A stretch of 64,000 nucleotides of DNA from Thermodesulfovibrionales bacterium (GTDB lineage Bacteria > Nitrospirota > Thermodesulfovibrionia > Thermodesulfovibrionales > Dissulfurispiraceae), in contig JAOAGP010000053.1 of the NCBI GenBank assembly GCA_026415695.1, positions 21,693-85,692 on the forward strand, given 5' to 3'. The position numbers were made by a program, and so were the translations under genes. A model generated the notes under the pieces. That model made no database searches, had not been told where the DNA came from, and worked only from the letters and a program-made list of their open reading frames with translations. This document shows positions 8,348-18,000 of this stretch, piece after piece. Each line of letters starts with the position of its first letter. The first letter of the stretch is position 1.

Positions 8348-9085
8348 ATGGAAGGACAAGTTGCTTTGGTAACTGGTGGCACTCGTGGTATTGGTAAGTC
8401 TATAGCAACATCTTTTGTAAAGGCGGGGATAAATACAATTATTACTGGTTTGAATGAAGAACGGGCAAAGGCTGCTTTACAAGAGATAAACCAAGATACA
8501 AACAGATGTAGATTTATCAGGTCAGATGTATCAAAATCAAGCGATGTAGCATCATTATTTGAGATAATAAGCAATGAATTTGGAAGGCTTGACATACTCA
8601 TAAATAATGCTGGCGTGACTAAAGACAATCTCTTGTTAAGGTCAAAAGAGGATGATTGGGATACAGTTATGGATACTAATCTAAAAGGCACTTTTTTATG
8701 CACCCAAGAGGCCATAAAGATAATGTCTCGTCAGAAATACGGTAGGATAGTCAACCTGACCTCTGTTGTTGCATTTATTGGGAATCCTGGACAGGCAATT
8801 TATGCAGCCTCAAAGGCTGGCATCATTGGGTTTACTCGTTCAGTTGCACTTGAGTATGCAAAAAGGGGAATAACGGTAAATGCTATAGCACCGGGTTTTA
8901 TCAAAACAGACATGACCGATAGGATACCAGAAAAGATAAAGACGCAGATATTAGAGATGATACCAATGGGGACTTATGGTACAGGAGAAGATATAGCAAA
9001 CGCTGTGATGTTTTTGATATCACCAAACTCTTCTTACATAACTGGACAGGTAATTCATGTGAATGGTGGTATGTATCTTGGTTAA
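8348..9085 (+). CDS. fabG: 3-oxoacyl-[ACP] reductase FabG
   Basis: 245 residues. The ATG at 8348 is chosen because an AGGAGGT site lies 8 bp upstream and the protein then opens directly with the Rossmann motif ALVTGGTRGIGKS. NNAG (about residue 87) and the Ser-Tyr-Lys catalytic set (NLTSVV, then YAASK) are present. FabG reduces 3-oxoacyl-ACP to (R)-3-hydroxyacyl-ACP with NADPH in each elongation cycle of type II fatty acid synthesis. It is first in a compact run with acpP, fabF and rnc, a common core order; fabH, fabD and plsX are not in the window. The minus-strand fatty acid locus at 21-30 kb has no obvious ketoreductase, so this FabG may serve it. Confidence 0.93.
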   Translation: MEGQVALVTGGTRGIGKSIATSFVKAGINTIITGLNEERAKAALQEINQDTNRCRFIRSDVSKSSDVASLFEIISNEFGRLDILINNAGVTKDNLLLRSKEDDWDTVMDTNLKGTFLCTQEAIKIMSRQKYGRIVNLTSVVAFIGNPGQAIYAASKAGIIGFTRSVALEYAKRGITVNAIAPGFIKTDMTDRIPEKIKTQILEMIPMGTYGTGEDIANAVMFLISPNSSYITGQVIHVNGGMYLG

Positions 9086-9136
9086 TTTTTTTACACATTA
9101 ATTTAGATTATTAAAAAATCTATAGGAGGCAGACGA

Positions 9137-9367
9137 ATGATTGATGAAAAGGTAAGGGAAATTATCGCAAAACAGTTAGGTGTAGATATTGCACAGGTTA
9201 CACCGGAGGCTTCTTTTGTTGAGGATTTAGGTGCAGATTCGCTTGACACTGTGGAGCTCGTTATGGCTTTTGAAGAGGAGTTTAAGGTTGAGATCCCCGA
9301 TGAAGACGCAGAGAAGATAACAAAGGTCAAGGACGCAATAGAATATATTAAGAGCAAGACTTCTTAA
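9137..9367 (+). CDS. acpP: Acyl carrier protein AcpP
   Basis: 76 residues, acidic, the usual ACP length. The phosphopantetheine attachment serine lies in [11 protein letters not shown], the canonical DSL motif, and the C-terminal helices match AcpP ([17 protein letters not shown]). It carries growing acyl chains for fatty acid, phospholipid and lipid A synthesis. A strong AGGAGG site lies 8 bp before the ATG, expected for a very abundant protein. It sits 51 bp after fabG and 4 bp before fabF. Confidence 0.96.
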   Translation: MIDEKVREIIAKQLGVDIAQVTPEASFVEDLGADSLDTVELVMAFEEEFKVEIPDEDAEKITKVKDAIEYIKSKTS

Positions 9368-9371
9368 GAGT

Positions 9372-10619
9372 ATGTCTAAAAGAAGGGTAGTTGTTACAGG
9401 ATTAGGGCTTATAACACCGTTAGGTCTTAATCTGACTGAATCGTGGGATGGGCTAATCAAAGGTGTTTCAGGCATTGATAAGATTACCTATTTTGATGCC
9501 TCTTCATTCCCTGTAAGAATTGCAGGTGAAGTCAAGGGTTTTGATCCAGCAAGTTATATTGAGCAAAAAGAGATAAAAAAGATGGATAGATTTATCCAGT
9601 TTGCCATTGCTGCAACGACCCACGCCTTGCAAGATGCAAGTCTGATGATAGACGATTCTATTTCAGAAAGGGTTGGTGTTTGCATTGGTTCAGGTATGGG
9701 AGGGTTACCAACCATAGAACATTATCATAAGGTTTTACTTGAAAGAGGATATAGGAAAATTACCCCTTTTTTCATACCAATGCTCATAATAAATCTTGCC
9801 TCGGGGAATGTTTCCATAAAGTTTGGGGCAAAGGGTCCTAATAGCTCAATCGTCACTGCCTGTGCAACAGGAACGCACTCTATAGGTGAGGCATTCAGGA
9901 TAATCCAAAGGAACGATGCAGATGTTATGATAGCGGGTGGTACGGAATCCTGTATCACTCCGTTAGGGATAGCAGGTTTTGCAGTTATGCGGGCACTATC
10001 TACACGCAATGATGAACCCCAATTAGCAAGCAGACCATTTGATATTGACAGAGATGGATTTGTGATGGGTGAAGGTTCGGGGATAATGATACTTGAAGAA
10101 CTTGAGTTTGCAAAAAACAGGGGTGCCAAGATATATGCAGAGGTTATAGGTTATGGTATGTCTGCAGATGCCTATCATCTAACTGCCCCGTCTCCAGATG
10201 GTGAGGGCGCAGCAAGGTGTATGAGGTCAGCTATAAAGGATGCGTGCATCAAACCAAGCGATATAAACTACATAAACGCTCATGGTACATCTACAAAATT
10301 TGGAGATGAGATAGAGGTAAAGGCAATAAGGAATGTCTTTGGAGATGATATCTCAAAGGTAGCTGTAAGTTCAACAAAATCAATGATTGGACATCTATTA
10401 GGAGCAGCAGGTGGTGTTGAGGCTGTGATTTCTGTTTTAACTGTCTATAATGATATCGTCCCCCCTACGATAAACATAGTAAATCAGGACCCTGAATGTG
10501 ATATTGATTGTGTTGCAAATGTTGCAAGACAGATGCAGGTCAATTGTGCGATGAGTAATTCTTTTGGATTCGGTGGAACGAATGGATGTCTTATCTTTAG
10601 AAAATATACAGGAGATTGA
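9372..10619 (+). CDS. fabF: 3-oxoacyl-[ACP] synthase II FabF
   Basis: 415 residues, standard for FabF. It has the thiolase-fold active site: the nucleophile Cys in TACATGTHS, the first His in NAHGTST and the second His in [13 protein letters not shown], plus the glycine loop [10 protein letters not shown] near the C-terminus. It condenses malonyl-ACP with acyl-ACP. It lies immediately after acpP and its 3' end overlaps rnc. This is the conventional KS with which the four KS-like proteins of the minus-strand cluster can be compared. Confidence 0.95.
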   Translation: MSKRRVVVTGLGLITPLGLNLTESWDGLIKGVSGIDKITYFDASSFPVRIAGEVKGFDPASYIEQKEIKKMDRFIQFAIAATTHALQDASLMIDDSISERVGVCIGSGMGGLPTIEHYHKVLLERGYRKITPFFIPMLIINLASGNVSIKFGAKGPNSSIVTACATGTHSIGEAFRIIQRNDADVMIAGGTESCITPLGIAGFAVMRALSTRNDEPQLASRPFDIDRDGFVMGEGSGIMILEELEFAKNRGAKIYAEVIGYGMSADAYHLTAPSPDGEGAARCMRSAIKDACIKPSDINYINAHGTSTKFGDEIEVKAIRNVFGDDISKVAVSSTKSMIGHLLGAAGGVEAVISVLTVYNDIVPPTINIVNQDPECDIDCVANVARQMQVNCAMSNSFGFGGTNGCLIFRKYTGD

Positions 10620-11286
10620 AAGGGCATTAGGATATCATTTTAAGGATATCTCCCTATTAAAAACTGCATTAACCCACAAATCAAAGCATTTTGAAGACCC
10701 AGTAAGTTACAAACAATTTAACGAACGACTTGAGTTTTTAGGCGATGCAGTATTAAGCCTTTGTATATCTGAATGCCTATTTTCCAACCCTAAAAACTTT
10801 ACCGAATCGCAGATGTCAAAGATGAAGTCCTATCTTGTCAAAGAATCGGTTTTACATGAAATTGCCCAGAGACTAAATTTAGGTAAGTACATTGTGTTAG
10901 GTAAGGGTGAAGAATCTACCGGTGGGAGGCAGAAAAAATCTATCCTTGCAGATACTGTTGAGGCAGTAATAGGAGCGATATTTATTGATAGCTCATATGA
11001 AAATGCCAAGGGTCTCGTTGTAGGGATATTCCAAGAAAAGATTACAAATGTGATTAATAAAAAAGAAGGTAGGGATTATAAGAGTGAATTACAAGAGGTC
11101 TGTCAGAGTAGATTTAATCTTCTACCTGTCTATTTAGTCATAAAACAAGAAGGGGAGGAGCATAAAAAGATATTCACTGTTGAGGTATGTATCAATGGCA
11201 AGGTTATGGGTAGAGGTATTGGTAAAACAAAAAAAGAGGCTGAATCATCCTCAGCCAAAGAGGCACTCTCAAGATTAGGTTTATAG
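10582..11286 (+). CDS. rnc: Ribonuclease III
   Basis: 234 residues from the ATG at 10582; a TTG six codons upstream is less likely because a GGTGG site fits the ATG. The signature [14 protein letters not shown] (about residue 43) holds the catalytic acidic residues, and the double-stranded RNA-binding domain occupies the last 70 residues ([11 protein letters not shown] ... [15 protein letters not shown]). It cleaves structured RNA, including rRNA precursors. The start lies inside the 3' end of fabF (38-bp overlap), so translation is probably coupled. The fabF-rnc junction is common in Deltaproteobacteria-like genomes. Confidence 0.93.
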   Translation: MDVLSLENIQEIERALGYHFKDISLLKTALTHKSKHFEDPVSYKQFNERLEFLGDAVLSLCISECLFSNPKNFTESQMSKMKSYLVKESVLHEIAQRLNLGKYIVLGKGEESTGGRQKKSILADTVEAVIGAIFIDSSYENAKGLVVGIFQEKITNVINKKEGRDYKSELQEVCQSRFNLLPVYLVIKQEGEEHKKIFTVEVCINGKVMGRGIGKTKKEAESSSAKEALSRLGL

Positions 11287-11302
11287 GGTTTGTCCAAAGG
11301 TG

Positions 11303-13090
11303 TTAGGTATTGTTTGTTTTTGAACCAAATTGCAGGTTGTAAAGTTCAGTGTATGTCCCGCCCTGTCTGATAAGTTCTTCGTGTGTACCTATCTGTTCAA
11401 TTACTCCTTTGTTTAGCACGATAATCTTTTGAGATATCTGAACGGTTGATAGTCTATGGGCAATGACAAGAGTTGTTCTCCCGCTCATGAGTTTTTCTAA
11501 TGCACTTTGAACCTTTTGTTCTGACTCTGTATCTAATGATGATGTAGCCTCATCTAATAGTAATATCTTTGGATTCTTAAGTATCGCCCTTGCTATTGTA
11601 ATCCTTTGTTTCTGCCCCCCTGAAAGCCTTGCTCCTCGTTCTCCAATAATAGTATTGTAGCCATCTGGAAGTTCCATAATAAAATCATGTGCATATGCTG
11701 ATTTTGCTGCCTCAATGACCTCATCTTCTGTTGCGTCTTTATTCCCTAATAGTATATTTGCCTTTACAGTATCATCAAACAAGACAACATCCTGACTTAC
11801 AAGTCCTATGGAACCTCTTAGATGTGCTAAATCAATGTCTCTTGTATCGATGTTGTCTATCTTAACGCTGCCTTTTGTAGGAAACCAGAAACCACCAACT
11901 AAATCTACTATGGTTGTCTTGCCTGCGCCACTGTATCCTACAAGGGCTACAATCTCTCCTTCTTTGACCTCAAAGTTTATGTCCTTTAATACCTCATCTT
12001 CTGTGCCTGGATATGAAAAATACACACCTTCAAATCTTATATTGCCTTTAATCTCGTTTCTTATTCCACCAGTCTTTTCCTCATCAATCAATAACAACTC
12101 TTTTATCTTTTGAAATACTGTTCTTATCTGTTGGAAGCCGTTATGAACCTTACTTAACCTTTTTAGAGGTGTATAGACAAGGAGTATCGCTGCTATGAAT
12201 GAAAAAAGTGTGCTTGGTTGTATGGAATCAGTAAGTATCAGATGACCGCCGTAAACCAAAATAATAGATACACCAATACCGCCTAAAACCTCCGCAAGTA
12301 GTCTTGATGTTTCATCTACCTTTACCTCTTTCATGGTGTTGTTATAATGTGCATTCAGTTCATTTTTGAATCTATGTCTCATATGCTCTTCAATAGTAAA
12401 TGCCTTGATAATCTTTATTCCCTGTAATGTTTCTTGCAATGTGATTGTCACATCGGAGATGAGCACCCTTGTTTTAAGGCTTATGCGTTTTAGGATTTTA
12501 CCAATATGAGCAATAGACAATAGTATTGCAGGGATGACTATAAATGACAAAAGTGCTAAGTCCCACCTTCTATAAAAAGCAACACACAATAATACAATTG
12601 CAGTTGCACCTTCAACCACAAGATCTCTGACAGTATTAGCAAAGACGGCTTGCATCAATCCAACATCGTTTAACATCCTTGACATCACTGTTCCGCTTGG
12701 TGTGGTGGTATGAAAAGAGATTGGTAGTTTTACAAGGCGGTTATAGATGGTTTCTCTGACATCCACTGCAATCCTTGCCCCGATTGAATTCATGAGATAT
12801 GTAGTAGTATAAACAAAGATACCTCTTAACAAAAAAAGGATTATTACACCTAATGGGATGAGTGTCAAGACTGTGGTTGACTTCTTTGAAAAAACCATGT
12901 CTAACGCAGGTTGAATGCCCCATGCTATGAGCCCATTTATTCCAGAAAGGGCAGAACTGCATAAGACCGCAATGATAAAGAATCTTACATAGGGTTTTGC
13001 AAGACAAAATAGGGTCTTTACATCGTCTTTGTAGTCCCCAGCCTTGTATTTTTGAAATACTTCAAAGACACGGTTTGAGGTATTGTTCAT
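11303..13090 (-). CDS. msbA: Lipid A export ABC transporter MsbA (permease plus ATPase)
   Basis: 595 residues in the half-transporter arrangement: a six-helix membrane domain (about 20-320), then an ATPase with Walker A GYSGAGKTT, signature RLSGGQKQR, Walker B ILLLDEATSSLD and the switch His in IAHRLS. The pattern fits MsbA, which flips lipid A-core across the inner membrane using ATP. Exporters of other lipids or peptides share the fold, so the substrate is inferred; a lipid-A-type acyltransferase lies 9 kb away. It is convergent with rnc and lies 45 bp downstream of the slp-like gene on the same strand. Confidence 0.85.
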   Translation of the reverse strand: MNNTSNRVFEVFQKYKAGDYKDDVKTLFCLAKPYVRFFIIAVLCSSALSGINGLIAWGIQPALDMVFSKKSTTVLTLIPLGVIILFLLRGIFVYTTTYLMNSIGARIAVDVRETIYNRLVKLPISFHTTTPSGTVMSRMLNDVGLMQAVFANTVRDLVVEGATAIVLLCVAFYRRWDLALLSFIVIPAILLSIAHIGKILKRISLKTRVLISDVTITLQETLQGIKIIKAFTIEEHMRHRFKNELNAHYNNTMKEVKVDETSRLLAEVLGGIGVSIILVYGGHLILTDSIQPSTLFSFIAAILLVYTPLKRLSKVHNGFQQIRTVFQKIKELLLIDEEKTGGIRNEIKGNIRFEGVYFSYPGTEDEVLKDINFEVKEGEIVALVGYSGAGKTTIVDLVGGFWFPTKGSVKIDNIDTRDIDLAHLRGSIGLVSQDVVLFDDTVKANILLGNKDATEDEVIEAAKSAYAHDFIMELPDGYNTIIGERGARLSGGQKQRITIARAILKNPKILLLDEATSSLDTESEQKVQSALEKLMSGRTTLVIAHRLSTVQISQKIIVLNKGVIEQIGTHEELIRQGGTYTELYNLQFGSKTNNT

Positions 13091-13135
13091 ATAAATAGGT
13101 TTTATAAAAGCAGGTTAGGAGTCTTACCAAGAAGG

Positions 13136-13705
13136 TTAATATCTTCTATAATGGTATCCAAAACCAAAACCCCAACCCCAAGGATAGTATTCGTCATACC
13201 ACGGATTGTAGTAAGGATATCGTTTCTGAGGTCTATTCCACAAAAAAATCTCCTCAATATGAAAAAAAGGGAATAAATAGTTGAGTTCTTCAATCTTACC
13301 CGGTTGAAGCCCTTTAAACACCCCTCCAATGGTAACATATCTTGTTTTCTCATAGACTATTGGGTCTAATATCCCGTATTCCTTTTTGAATAAAGCCCTA
13401 ATCCTTGTATTTGGATGTTTGCTACCCCTTGGAAATCCATCATAATCCACAGGTATGTAAACCACCTCTAATAAAGAACCCTCCTGTGTAATCTTTACAT
13501 CCACTATCTGTCCTCCAAATACAAAGAGCCTGTTTTCGTATGGTAATGGATTTTCAAATAGTTCATTTATTGGGAGATTTGTATGTGCATTCTTGACAAG
13601 ATTTGGGCTTAAGACATGTGTTGCACAAGAGAACAAGGCAAAACAAAAAAAGGAAACGATAATAATGTTTTTTATCATGATTATTTGTTTACTCATCACT
13701 TTCAT
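13136..13705 (-). CDS. slp: Slp-family outer membrane lipoprotein
   Basis: 189 residues. The N-terminal signal has a lipobox, LFSCATH, with the lipidated Cys about residue 27. The middle matches the starvation-inducible Slp/YeaY pattern: FGGQIVDVKITQEGSLLEVVYIPVD, then TRIRALF and YVTIGGVFKG. The C-terminus is unusual, a tail rich in Tyr, Trp, Gly and Pro (about residues 160-189). Slp proteins are outer-membrane lipoproteins of poorly known function. The start at 13705 follows AGGGGT. It probably shares a transcript with msbA and is divergent from ihfA. Confidence 0.75.
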   Translation of the reverse strand: MKVMSKQIIMIKNIIIVSFFCFALFSCATHVLSPNLVKNAHTNLPINELFENPLPYENRLFVFGGQIVDVKITQEGSLLEVVYIPVDYDGFPRGSKHPNTRIRALFKKEYGILDPIVYEKTRYVTIGGVFKGLQPGKIEELNYLFPFFHIEEIFLWNRPQKRYPYYNPWYDEYYPWGWGFGFGYHYRRY

Positions 13706-13772
13706 ATCTAACCCCTTTTTATTTAATATCGCACATAGAGGGATATAAAATCAAAACAGTGTAAACAAAAAC

Positions 13773-13803
13773 TTGACAATACAATAAGATATTATTGTAA
13801 AAT
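13773..13803 (+). promoter_or_regulatory. Promoter with MerR-type spacer and inverted repeat, upstream of ihfA-merR
   Basis: A perfect TTGACA (13773-13778) is followed 19 bp later by TAAAAT (13798-13803). Within the spacer, TACAATAA (13780-13787) and TTATTGTA (13792-13799) form a perfect 8-bp inverted repeat with a 4-bp centre. A 19-bp spacer carrying a dyad is the hallmark of MerR-regulated promoters, and a MerR-family gene is second in this operon. A less regular reading with a 17-bp spacer (TGTAAA) is also possible. Confidence 0.55.
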
Positions 13804-13850
13804 CTCAATCCTCATAAGGAGAATTCTATCAATTTTAAAGAGGTGAATTT

Positions 13851-14135
13851 ATGACTAAGGCTGACATTGTTGCAATTTTGATTGAAAGGATTGGTTTACA
13901 AAAGGCAGAGGCTCAAACAGTCGTGGAGATGTTGATAGAAAATGTTAAGGAAGCCTTACTGTCTGGTGAGACAGTTAAGATATCAGGATTTGGAACTTTT
14001 ACTGTAAGAAAGAAAGGCTCACGAATTGGTCGTAACCCTAAAACAAAACAAGAAGTGACTATCACACCAAGAAGGGTGATTACCTTTAGGGCAAGTGAGC
14101 AACTCAAAGACCTAATAGAAAAGCCTACTACTTAA
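13851..14135 (+). CDS. ihfA: Integration host factor alpha / HU-family DNA-binding protein
   Basis: 94 residues with the full HU/IHF pattern: MTKADIVAILIERIG start, KISGFGTFTVRKKGSRIGRNP leading into the DNA-intercalating arm, and ITPRRVITFRAS at the end. The arm proline and the ITPRR box favour IHF-alpha over HU. It binds and bends DNA. AGAGGTG precedes the ATG. The gene directly before a MerR-family regulator is a recurring arrangement in Deltaproteobacteria and relatives. Confidence 0.88.
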   Translation: MTKADIVAILIERIGLQKAEAQTVVEMLIENVKEALLSGETVKISGFGTFTVRKKGSRIGRNPKTKQEVTITPRRVITFRASEQLKDLIEKPTT

Positions 14136-14146
14136 GTTTTTTAAGG

Positions 14147-14512
14147 ATGGAGGAGTTAGAAGAGACTTCTAATGAGTTTAGTCTCTCACCCGAAAGACTG
14201 TTTTATAAGATAGGTGAGGTGGGTAAAATCCTCGGTGTAGAGGCTCATGTAATAAGATATTGGGAGAGATTATTCCCTGAAATAAGGCCAAGTAGAAGCA
14301 AGTCAGGTCAAAGGGTATATACAAAAAAGGAAATAGACTTGCTGTCATATATAAAAAGGCTTCAGTTTGACGAGGGTTACACAATTCAAGGTGTAAAGAA
14401 GAAATTACAAGACAGAAAACTCAGCAAGCAGGAAGTCTTCAAAAAAAACACAGAATTAGTAAGATACATCAAAACAAGACTGTTAGAAATTTTAAATAGT
14501 ATTAAGACATAA
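14147..14512 (+). CDS. MerR-family transcriptional regulator
   Basis: 121 residues. An N-terminal winged helix begins LFYKIGEVGKILGVEAHVIRYWERLFP, the MerR recognition pattern, followed by RVYTKKEIDLLSYIKRLQFDEGYTIQGVKKKL and a short coiled dimerisation helix. No cysteine-rich ligand-binding tail is present, so it is probably of the small stress or metabolic class rather than a metal sensor. It lies 11 bp after ihfA in one operon. The inverted repeat in the ihfA promoter is a plausible binding site (autoregulation), an inference from geometry. The 3' end is convergent with the oligopeptide-binding protein gene. Confidence 0.85.
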   Translation: MEELEETSNEFSLSPERLFYKIGEVGKILGVEAHVIRYWERLFPEIRPSRSKSGQRVYTKKEIDLLSYIKRLQFDEGYTIQGVKKKLQDRKLSKQEVFKKNTELVRYIKTRLLEILNSIKT

Positions 14513-14522
14513 AGATGTATTT

Positions 14523-16061
14523 CTAATGTTTTAAGATACTGATACCTTCAGCCCTATCCATGTTGTAGATAGGGTATCCCTTCACTCCTTTTATCCATTG
14601 CTGGACTGCTATATAATCTGTTTTATGCCAAAATGGTATCATTGGTAGTTCATCCATGATGATGTTTTCTACTTTGTTAAGAAGTATTTGTGTATCGTTT
14701 TGATTAATGGATGTTCTTAATGTATCCAGAAGTCTATCTACCTCACTATTAGAGAAACGAGTTTTGTTCCCCCCATATCCCTTATTTTGTGAGTGAAAAA
14801 GTGGAAACAAAAAGTTTTCAGCATGAGGATAATCTACCCACCAGCTAAGCCAGAACAGATCAGCCTCGCCTTTAATCACAGATTCTTTAAAGGCAGTCCA
14901 TTCCATCTGTTTTATCTTAAGAGTAATTCCCACACGCCTTAGATATTGTTGGATAATCTCTGCAAGGTCAACCACATCCTGTTCAGGTGTTACATACATG
15001 GTTATTGTGATGGTATTAATTCCGATGGACTTTAGGAGAAGTTTGGATCTTTGAGGGTCGTATTGAATGTCAGACACACAAGTCCAATGTCTTAACTCAT
15101 CGGGGATGATACAATCTGCTAATCGCCCTCTACCGTTCATGAATGTCTGTAGTATCTTTTTTCTATCTATTGCTAATGCCACTGCTTTGCGGAATCTACT
15201 TTCGTTAAACGGGTGTCTCTCGGTATTCATACCCAGATAGTAGGTATTAAGGGAAGATACTCTGATAACATCCTTTTCCCTTTTTTGCATGAAGTATCTA
15301 AAGGCAGAGGCAGGGATACCCAAGACATCGATGTTTGCTACTTCATACTCAACAACAGCCGTTATGTCTTCAGGTATTATCTTATAAACAATACCAAGTG
15401 GTTCTTGGTTTTTAGTTTCTAAAGCCCTTGTTTCTAACACAATCTCTCTTGACGGATCCCATCTCTTTAAGCAGTATCTACCGGTGCATGATGGGTTGTA
15501 ACTAAAGTTTGCCCCTAATCTTTCAACTGCGTTTCTATCTACCACATATCCAGCAGGCATTGTTAACATGGTTAGGAAGGGGGAAAAGGGGGTTTTGAGG
15601 ATAATCTGTAAGGTATTTTCATCTATTGCATTGATGGATTCTACCCTCTCAAATACCCATCTATTAGGTGAACCAGTCTTTGAATCCATTATCCTCCTGT
15701 AAGAATACTCAAAGTCAAACGCAGTAACCCTTCTTTTATCTTCAAAAAAGACATCGTTACTTATAGTGAAGGTGTAAATCCTTTGGTTCTTTGAGATATC
15801 CCACTTGTAAGCGATATCTGGAATTACCTTTAGATCATCTGATAGTCTCACTAATCCTCTATGTATCTTTGCTGCTACCTGAGCACTACTTACATCAGTT
15901 ATAAAGGCTGGGTCAAGGGTTGTGATATCTGAATTTAATCTAATATATAGAAAGCCTTGAAGTTTGTCATTACTACTACATCCATTAAGACAAAGGGTAA
16001 TGCTGAAGATTAGAAGGATGATATTATTGTGAAGGTTTGTTTGTTTTTTTATAAGGCTCAT
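14523..16061 (-). CDS. Peptide/nickel-type ABC transporter substrate-binding lipoprotein
   Basis: 512 residues of the DppA/OppA family (SBP_bac_5). The signal peptide ends in a lipobox, LCLNGCSSN. Family motifs include TTLDPAFITDVSSAQVAAKIHRGL near the start, the FTISNDVFFEDKRRVTAFDFEYSYRRI block and AFKESVIKGEADLFWLSWWVDYPHAENFLFPLF. It would bind peptides or a similar ligand in the periplasm. No permease or ATPase genes adjoin it, so it is an orphan binding protein. Its start overlaps the AI-2E-family transporter gene by 38 bp. Confidence 0.88.
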   Translation of the reverse strand: MSLIKKQTNLHNNIILLIFSITLCLNGCSSNDKLQGFLYIRLNSDITTLDPAFITDVSSAQVAAKIHRGLVRLSDDLKVIPDIAYKWDISKNQRIYTFTISNDVFFEDKRRVTAFDFEYSYRRIMDSKTGSPNRWVFERVESINAIDENTLQIILKTPFSPFLTMLTMPAGYVVDRNAVERLGANFSYNPSCTGRYCLKRWDPSREIVLETRALETKNQEPLGIVYKIIPEDITAVVEYEVANIDVLGIPASAFRYFMQKREKDVIRVSSLNTYYLGMNTERHPFNESRFRKAVALAIDRKKILQTFMNGRGRLADCIIPDELRHWTCVSDIQYDPQRSKLLLKSIGINTITITMYVTPEQDVVDLAEIIQQYLRRVGITLKIKQMEWTAFKESVIKGEADLFWLSWWVDYPHAENFLFPLFHSQNKGYGGNKTRFSNSEVDRLLDTLRTSINQNDTQILLNKVENIIMDELPMIPFWHKTDYIAVQQWIKGVKGYPIYNMDRAEGISILKH

Positions 16062-17091
16062 AATAAAGATCCTTGACCATCTGGATTACGGAAAAGAAGA
16101 GCACAACTACAAGAGGACCTGCTACAAGCCCAATCAATCCAAACAGACCTAAACCACCAAGAACGCTAAAGAAGATTACGATTACAGGTAGTTTGGTTTT
16201 ACTACCTATGATAATCGGTTTAAGTATGTTGTCAATCATGCTTATACCGAATATACCTACAATTGTGAGGATAACACCCTTTATAATACTTCCTTTTATG
16301 AAAAGATAGATTGCAGCGGGTCCCCACACAACTGCTGCACCTAACAGAGGTACAAAGGATACCACAGAGGTTACAAATCCCCATAATACAGGGGATTTAA
16401 AGCCTAAAAAAGCAAGGGTTATCCCTGTTAGGATACCCTGCAACACTGCAACTGATATCCCACCATAGACTGTTGATACTACGATATCTTTAAATTGGAT
16501 TATCAACTTTTCTTTCTGTGTAGGTGAAAATGGCAGATACTCTGATATGTTTGAAAGAAAGGTCTTGCCATCCTTTAAGATGAAGAATATTGAAAAGGTC
16601 ATGAAGACAAAATCAACCACAAAACCTATCACATTACCCACACTCTTTGTAACCCTTGAAAGTATCTCCTTGCTGAGATTTATAATGGCTTCTTCTAACT
16701 TCTTCTCAAATTCTTGGGCGTTCATATGGAAAAAAGATAGAATCTTCTCAAATGAACTGTATAGTTTTGGGTGTTGCATGAGATCTACAAAAAAGTCCAT
16801 CTTGCCATCCCTTATCTCCAATGCAATGGAGGTAATCTCTTGAACTAACATGATTGATATGTATGATACAGGCCCTAATATCGTAAGAACTATTATCAGT
16901 AAGGTAATGATTGAAGAAAGGGTTGGTGATTTTATATGTTTTTGAATGAATACATAAACTGGATAAAAAACTAAAGACAATATAATGCCCCATGCGATGG
17001 GGGTTATAAATGGTGCAAAAAGAAGGAAGGTAAGGTATCCCAACCCTAATGTTATTGCAAGTAAGACAAGGTAATAAAACCAGTTGTTCAT
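16024..17091 (-). CDS. AI-2E family transporter (PerM/YhhT-like)
   Basis: 355 residues with seven or eight membrane segments: a hydrophobic pair in the first 70 residues, an amphipathic loop (about 90-150), then further helices with VLQGILTGITLAFLGFKSPVLWGFV and FVPLLGAAVVWGPAAIYL, both typical of the AI-2E/PurR-regulated permease family. Members have been linked to AI-2 export or Na+/H+ antiport, but most have no known substrate. It overlaps pgeF by 4 bp (ATGA) and the binding-protein gene by 38 bp, so the three form one tightly coupled operon. Confidence 0.85.
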   Translation of the reverse strand: MNNWFYYLVLLAITLGLGYLTFLLFAPFITPIAWGIILSLVFYPVYVFIQKHIKSPTLSSIITLLIIVLTILGPVSYISIMLVQEITSIALEIRDGKMDFFVDLMQHPKLYSSFEKILSFFHMNAQEFEKKLEEAIINLSKEILSRVTKSVGNVIGFVVDFVFMTFSIFFILKDGKTFLSNISEYLPFSPTQKEKLIIQFKDIVVSTVYGGISVAVLQGILTGITLAFLGFKSPVLWGFVTSVVSFVPLLGAAVVWGPAAIYLFIKGSIIKGVILTIVGIFGISMIDNILKPIIIGSKTKLPVIVIFFSVLGGLGLFGLIGLVAGPLVVVLFFSVIQMVKDLYYEPYKKTNKPSQ

Positions 17092-17807
17092 GCTGATGTC
17101 ATCCCAATTACGCTAAATTGCCTGCCTGCAGCCATTCCGTCTCGCCTGTAAGAATGGTATTTATTAGAAAGACAGTATGTGCATTCTTTGATGATATTTA
17201 CATTTTCTCTTTTTATGCCTGTTTCAGTTGCTTGTAGCATATTTGCTTCTTGGAGATCAATGAAATATTTTTTGCCTTTTTTAGTCCATATGCTACCTTC
17301 AGGGGTTACAGACATTATCTTGATAAATACATCCTTATCTATCTCATAACAACACCTGCCTATACTTGGGCAAAATATCATCTGTATATTTTCAGATGAT
17401 GCACCATAATGGGTTGTCATCATCTTAATTGTTTTTTTTACGATACCTTGTGATGTTCCACGCCATCCTGCATGTATCACACCTATTGATTGTGAGACCT
17501 CGTCAAAAATAATTATAGGGACACAATCGGCTGTCTTAACACCGATGAATAGGTTTTTTTTGTTTGTAACTACTGCATCAGCAATAATCTGTAAATTTGG
17601 GTGCATTTCATTTGCTATGTAAACATTATCTGTGTGTTTTTGTATGGGGAAAAAAACATCATGATTTTGGGATATGGTATCTTTTAGGTAATCATTGATA
17701 TTGGAGTCAAATTCTTTGGTTGTAAAAAAGGCTAATAAAGGCATATCATTTGAAATGGTTAATTTGACTACCCCTTTAATGGTGCTGTTTTTTGTTTTGT
17801 TATTCAT
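17088..17807 (-). CDS. pgeF: PgeF/YfiH-type multicopper-like purine nucleoside phosphorylase
   Basis: 239 residues of the DUF152 (YfiH/LACC1) family. Metal and active-site motifs are TADCVPIIIF, IGVIHAGWRGT and FCPSIGRCCYEI. Family members are reported to act as purine nucleoside phosphorylase/adenosine deaminase enzymes, or to edit peptidoglycan precursors in E. coli. First gene of the operon with the AI-2E-family transporter and the orphan binding protein. The ribosome binding site before the ATG at 17807 is weak. Confidence 0.85.
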   Translation of the reverse strand: MNNKTKNSTIKGVVKLTISNDMPLLAFFTTKEFDSNINDYLKDTISQNHDVFFPIQKHTDNVYIANEMHPNLQIIADAVVTNKKNLFIGVKTADCVPIIIFDEVSQSIGVIHAGWRGTSQGIVKKTIKMMTTHYGASSENIQMIFCPSIGRCCYEIDKDVFIKIMSVTPEGSIWTKKGKKYFIDLQEANMLQATETGIKRENVNIIKECTYCLSNKYHSYRRDGMAAGRQFSVIGMTSA

Positions 17808-17936
17808 TACCGAATTAATAGCATTTAGATTTGTCTTATTATACCAAATTTGAGATGTTGTCTATTTCTAAATTATCAACCCTGTAGTCTAAATTCTATT
17901 TATAAAAAAAAATTATAGAAATTATTAAAAGTTTTA

Positions 17937-17965
17937 TTGAGATATTTGTCATGCTTTAGTATAAT
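17937..17965 (+). promoter_or_regulatory. Promoter for the TAXI-TRAP transporter operon
   Basis: TTGAGA (17937-17942), a 17-bp spacer and TATAAT (17960-17965), about 36 bp upstream of the ATG at 18001, inside a very AT-rich intergenic region. Confidence 0.6.
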
Positions 17966-18000
17966 TATTTTGCATTTTATCAATAAAAAAGGGAGGGAAC

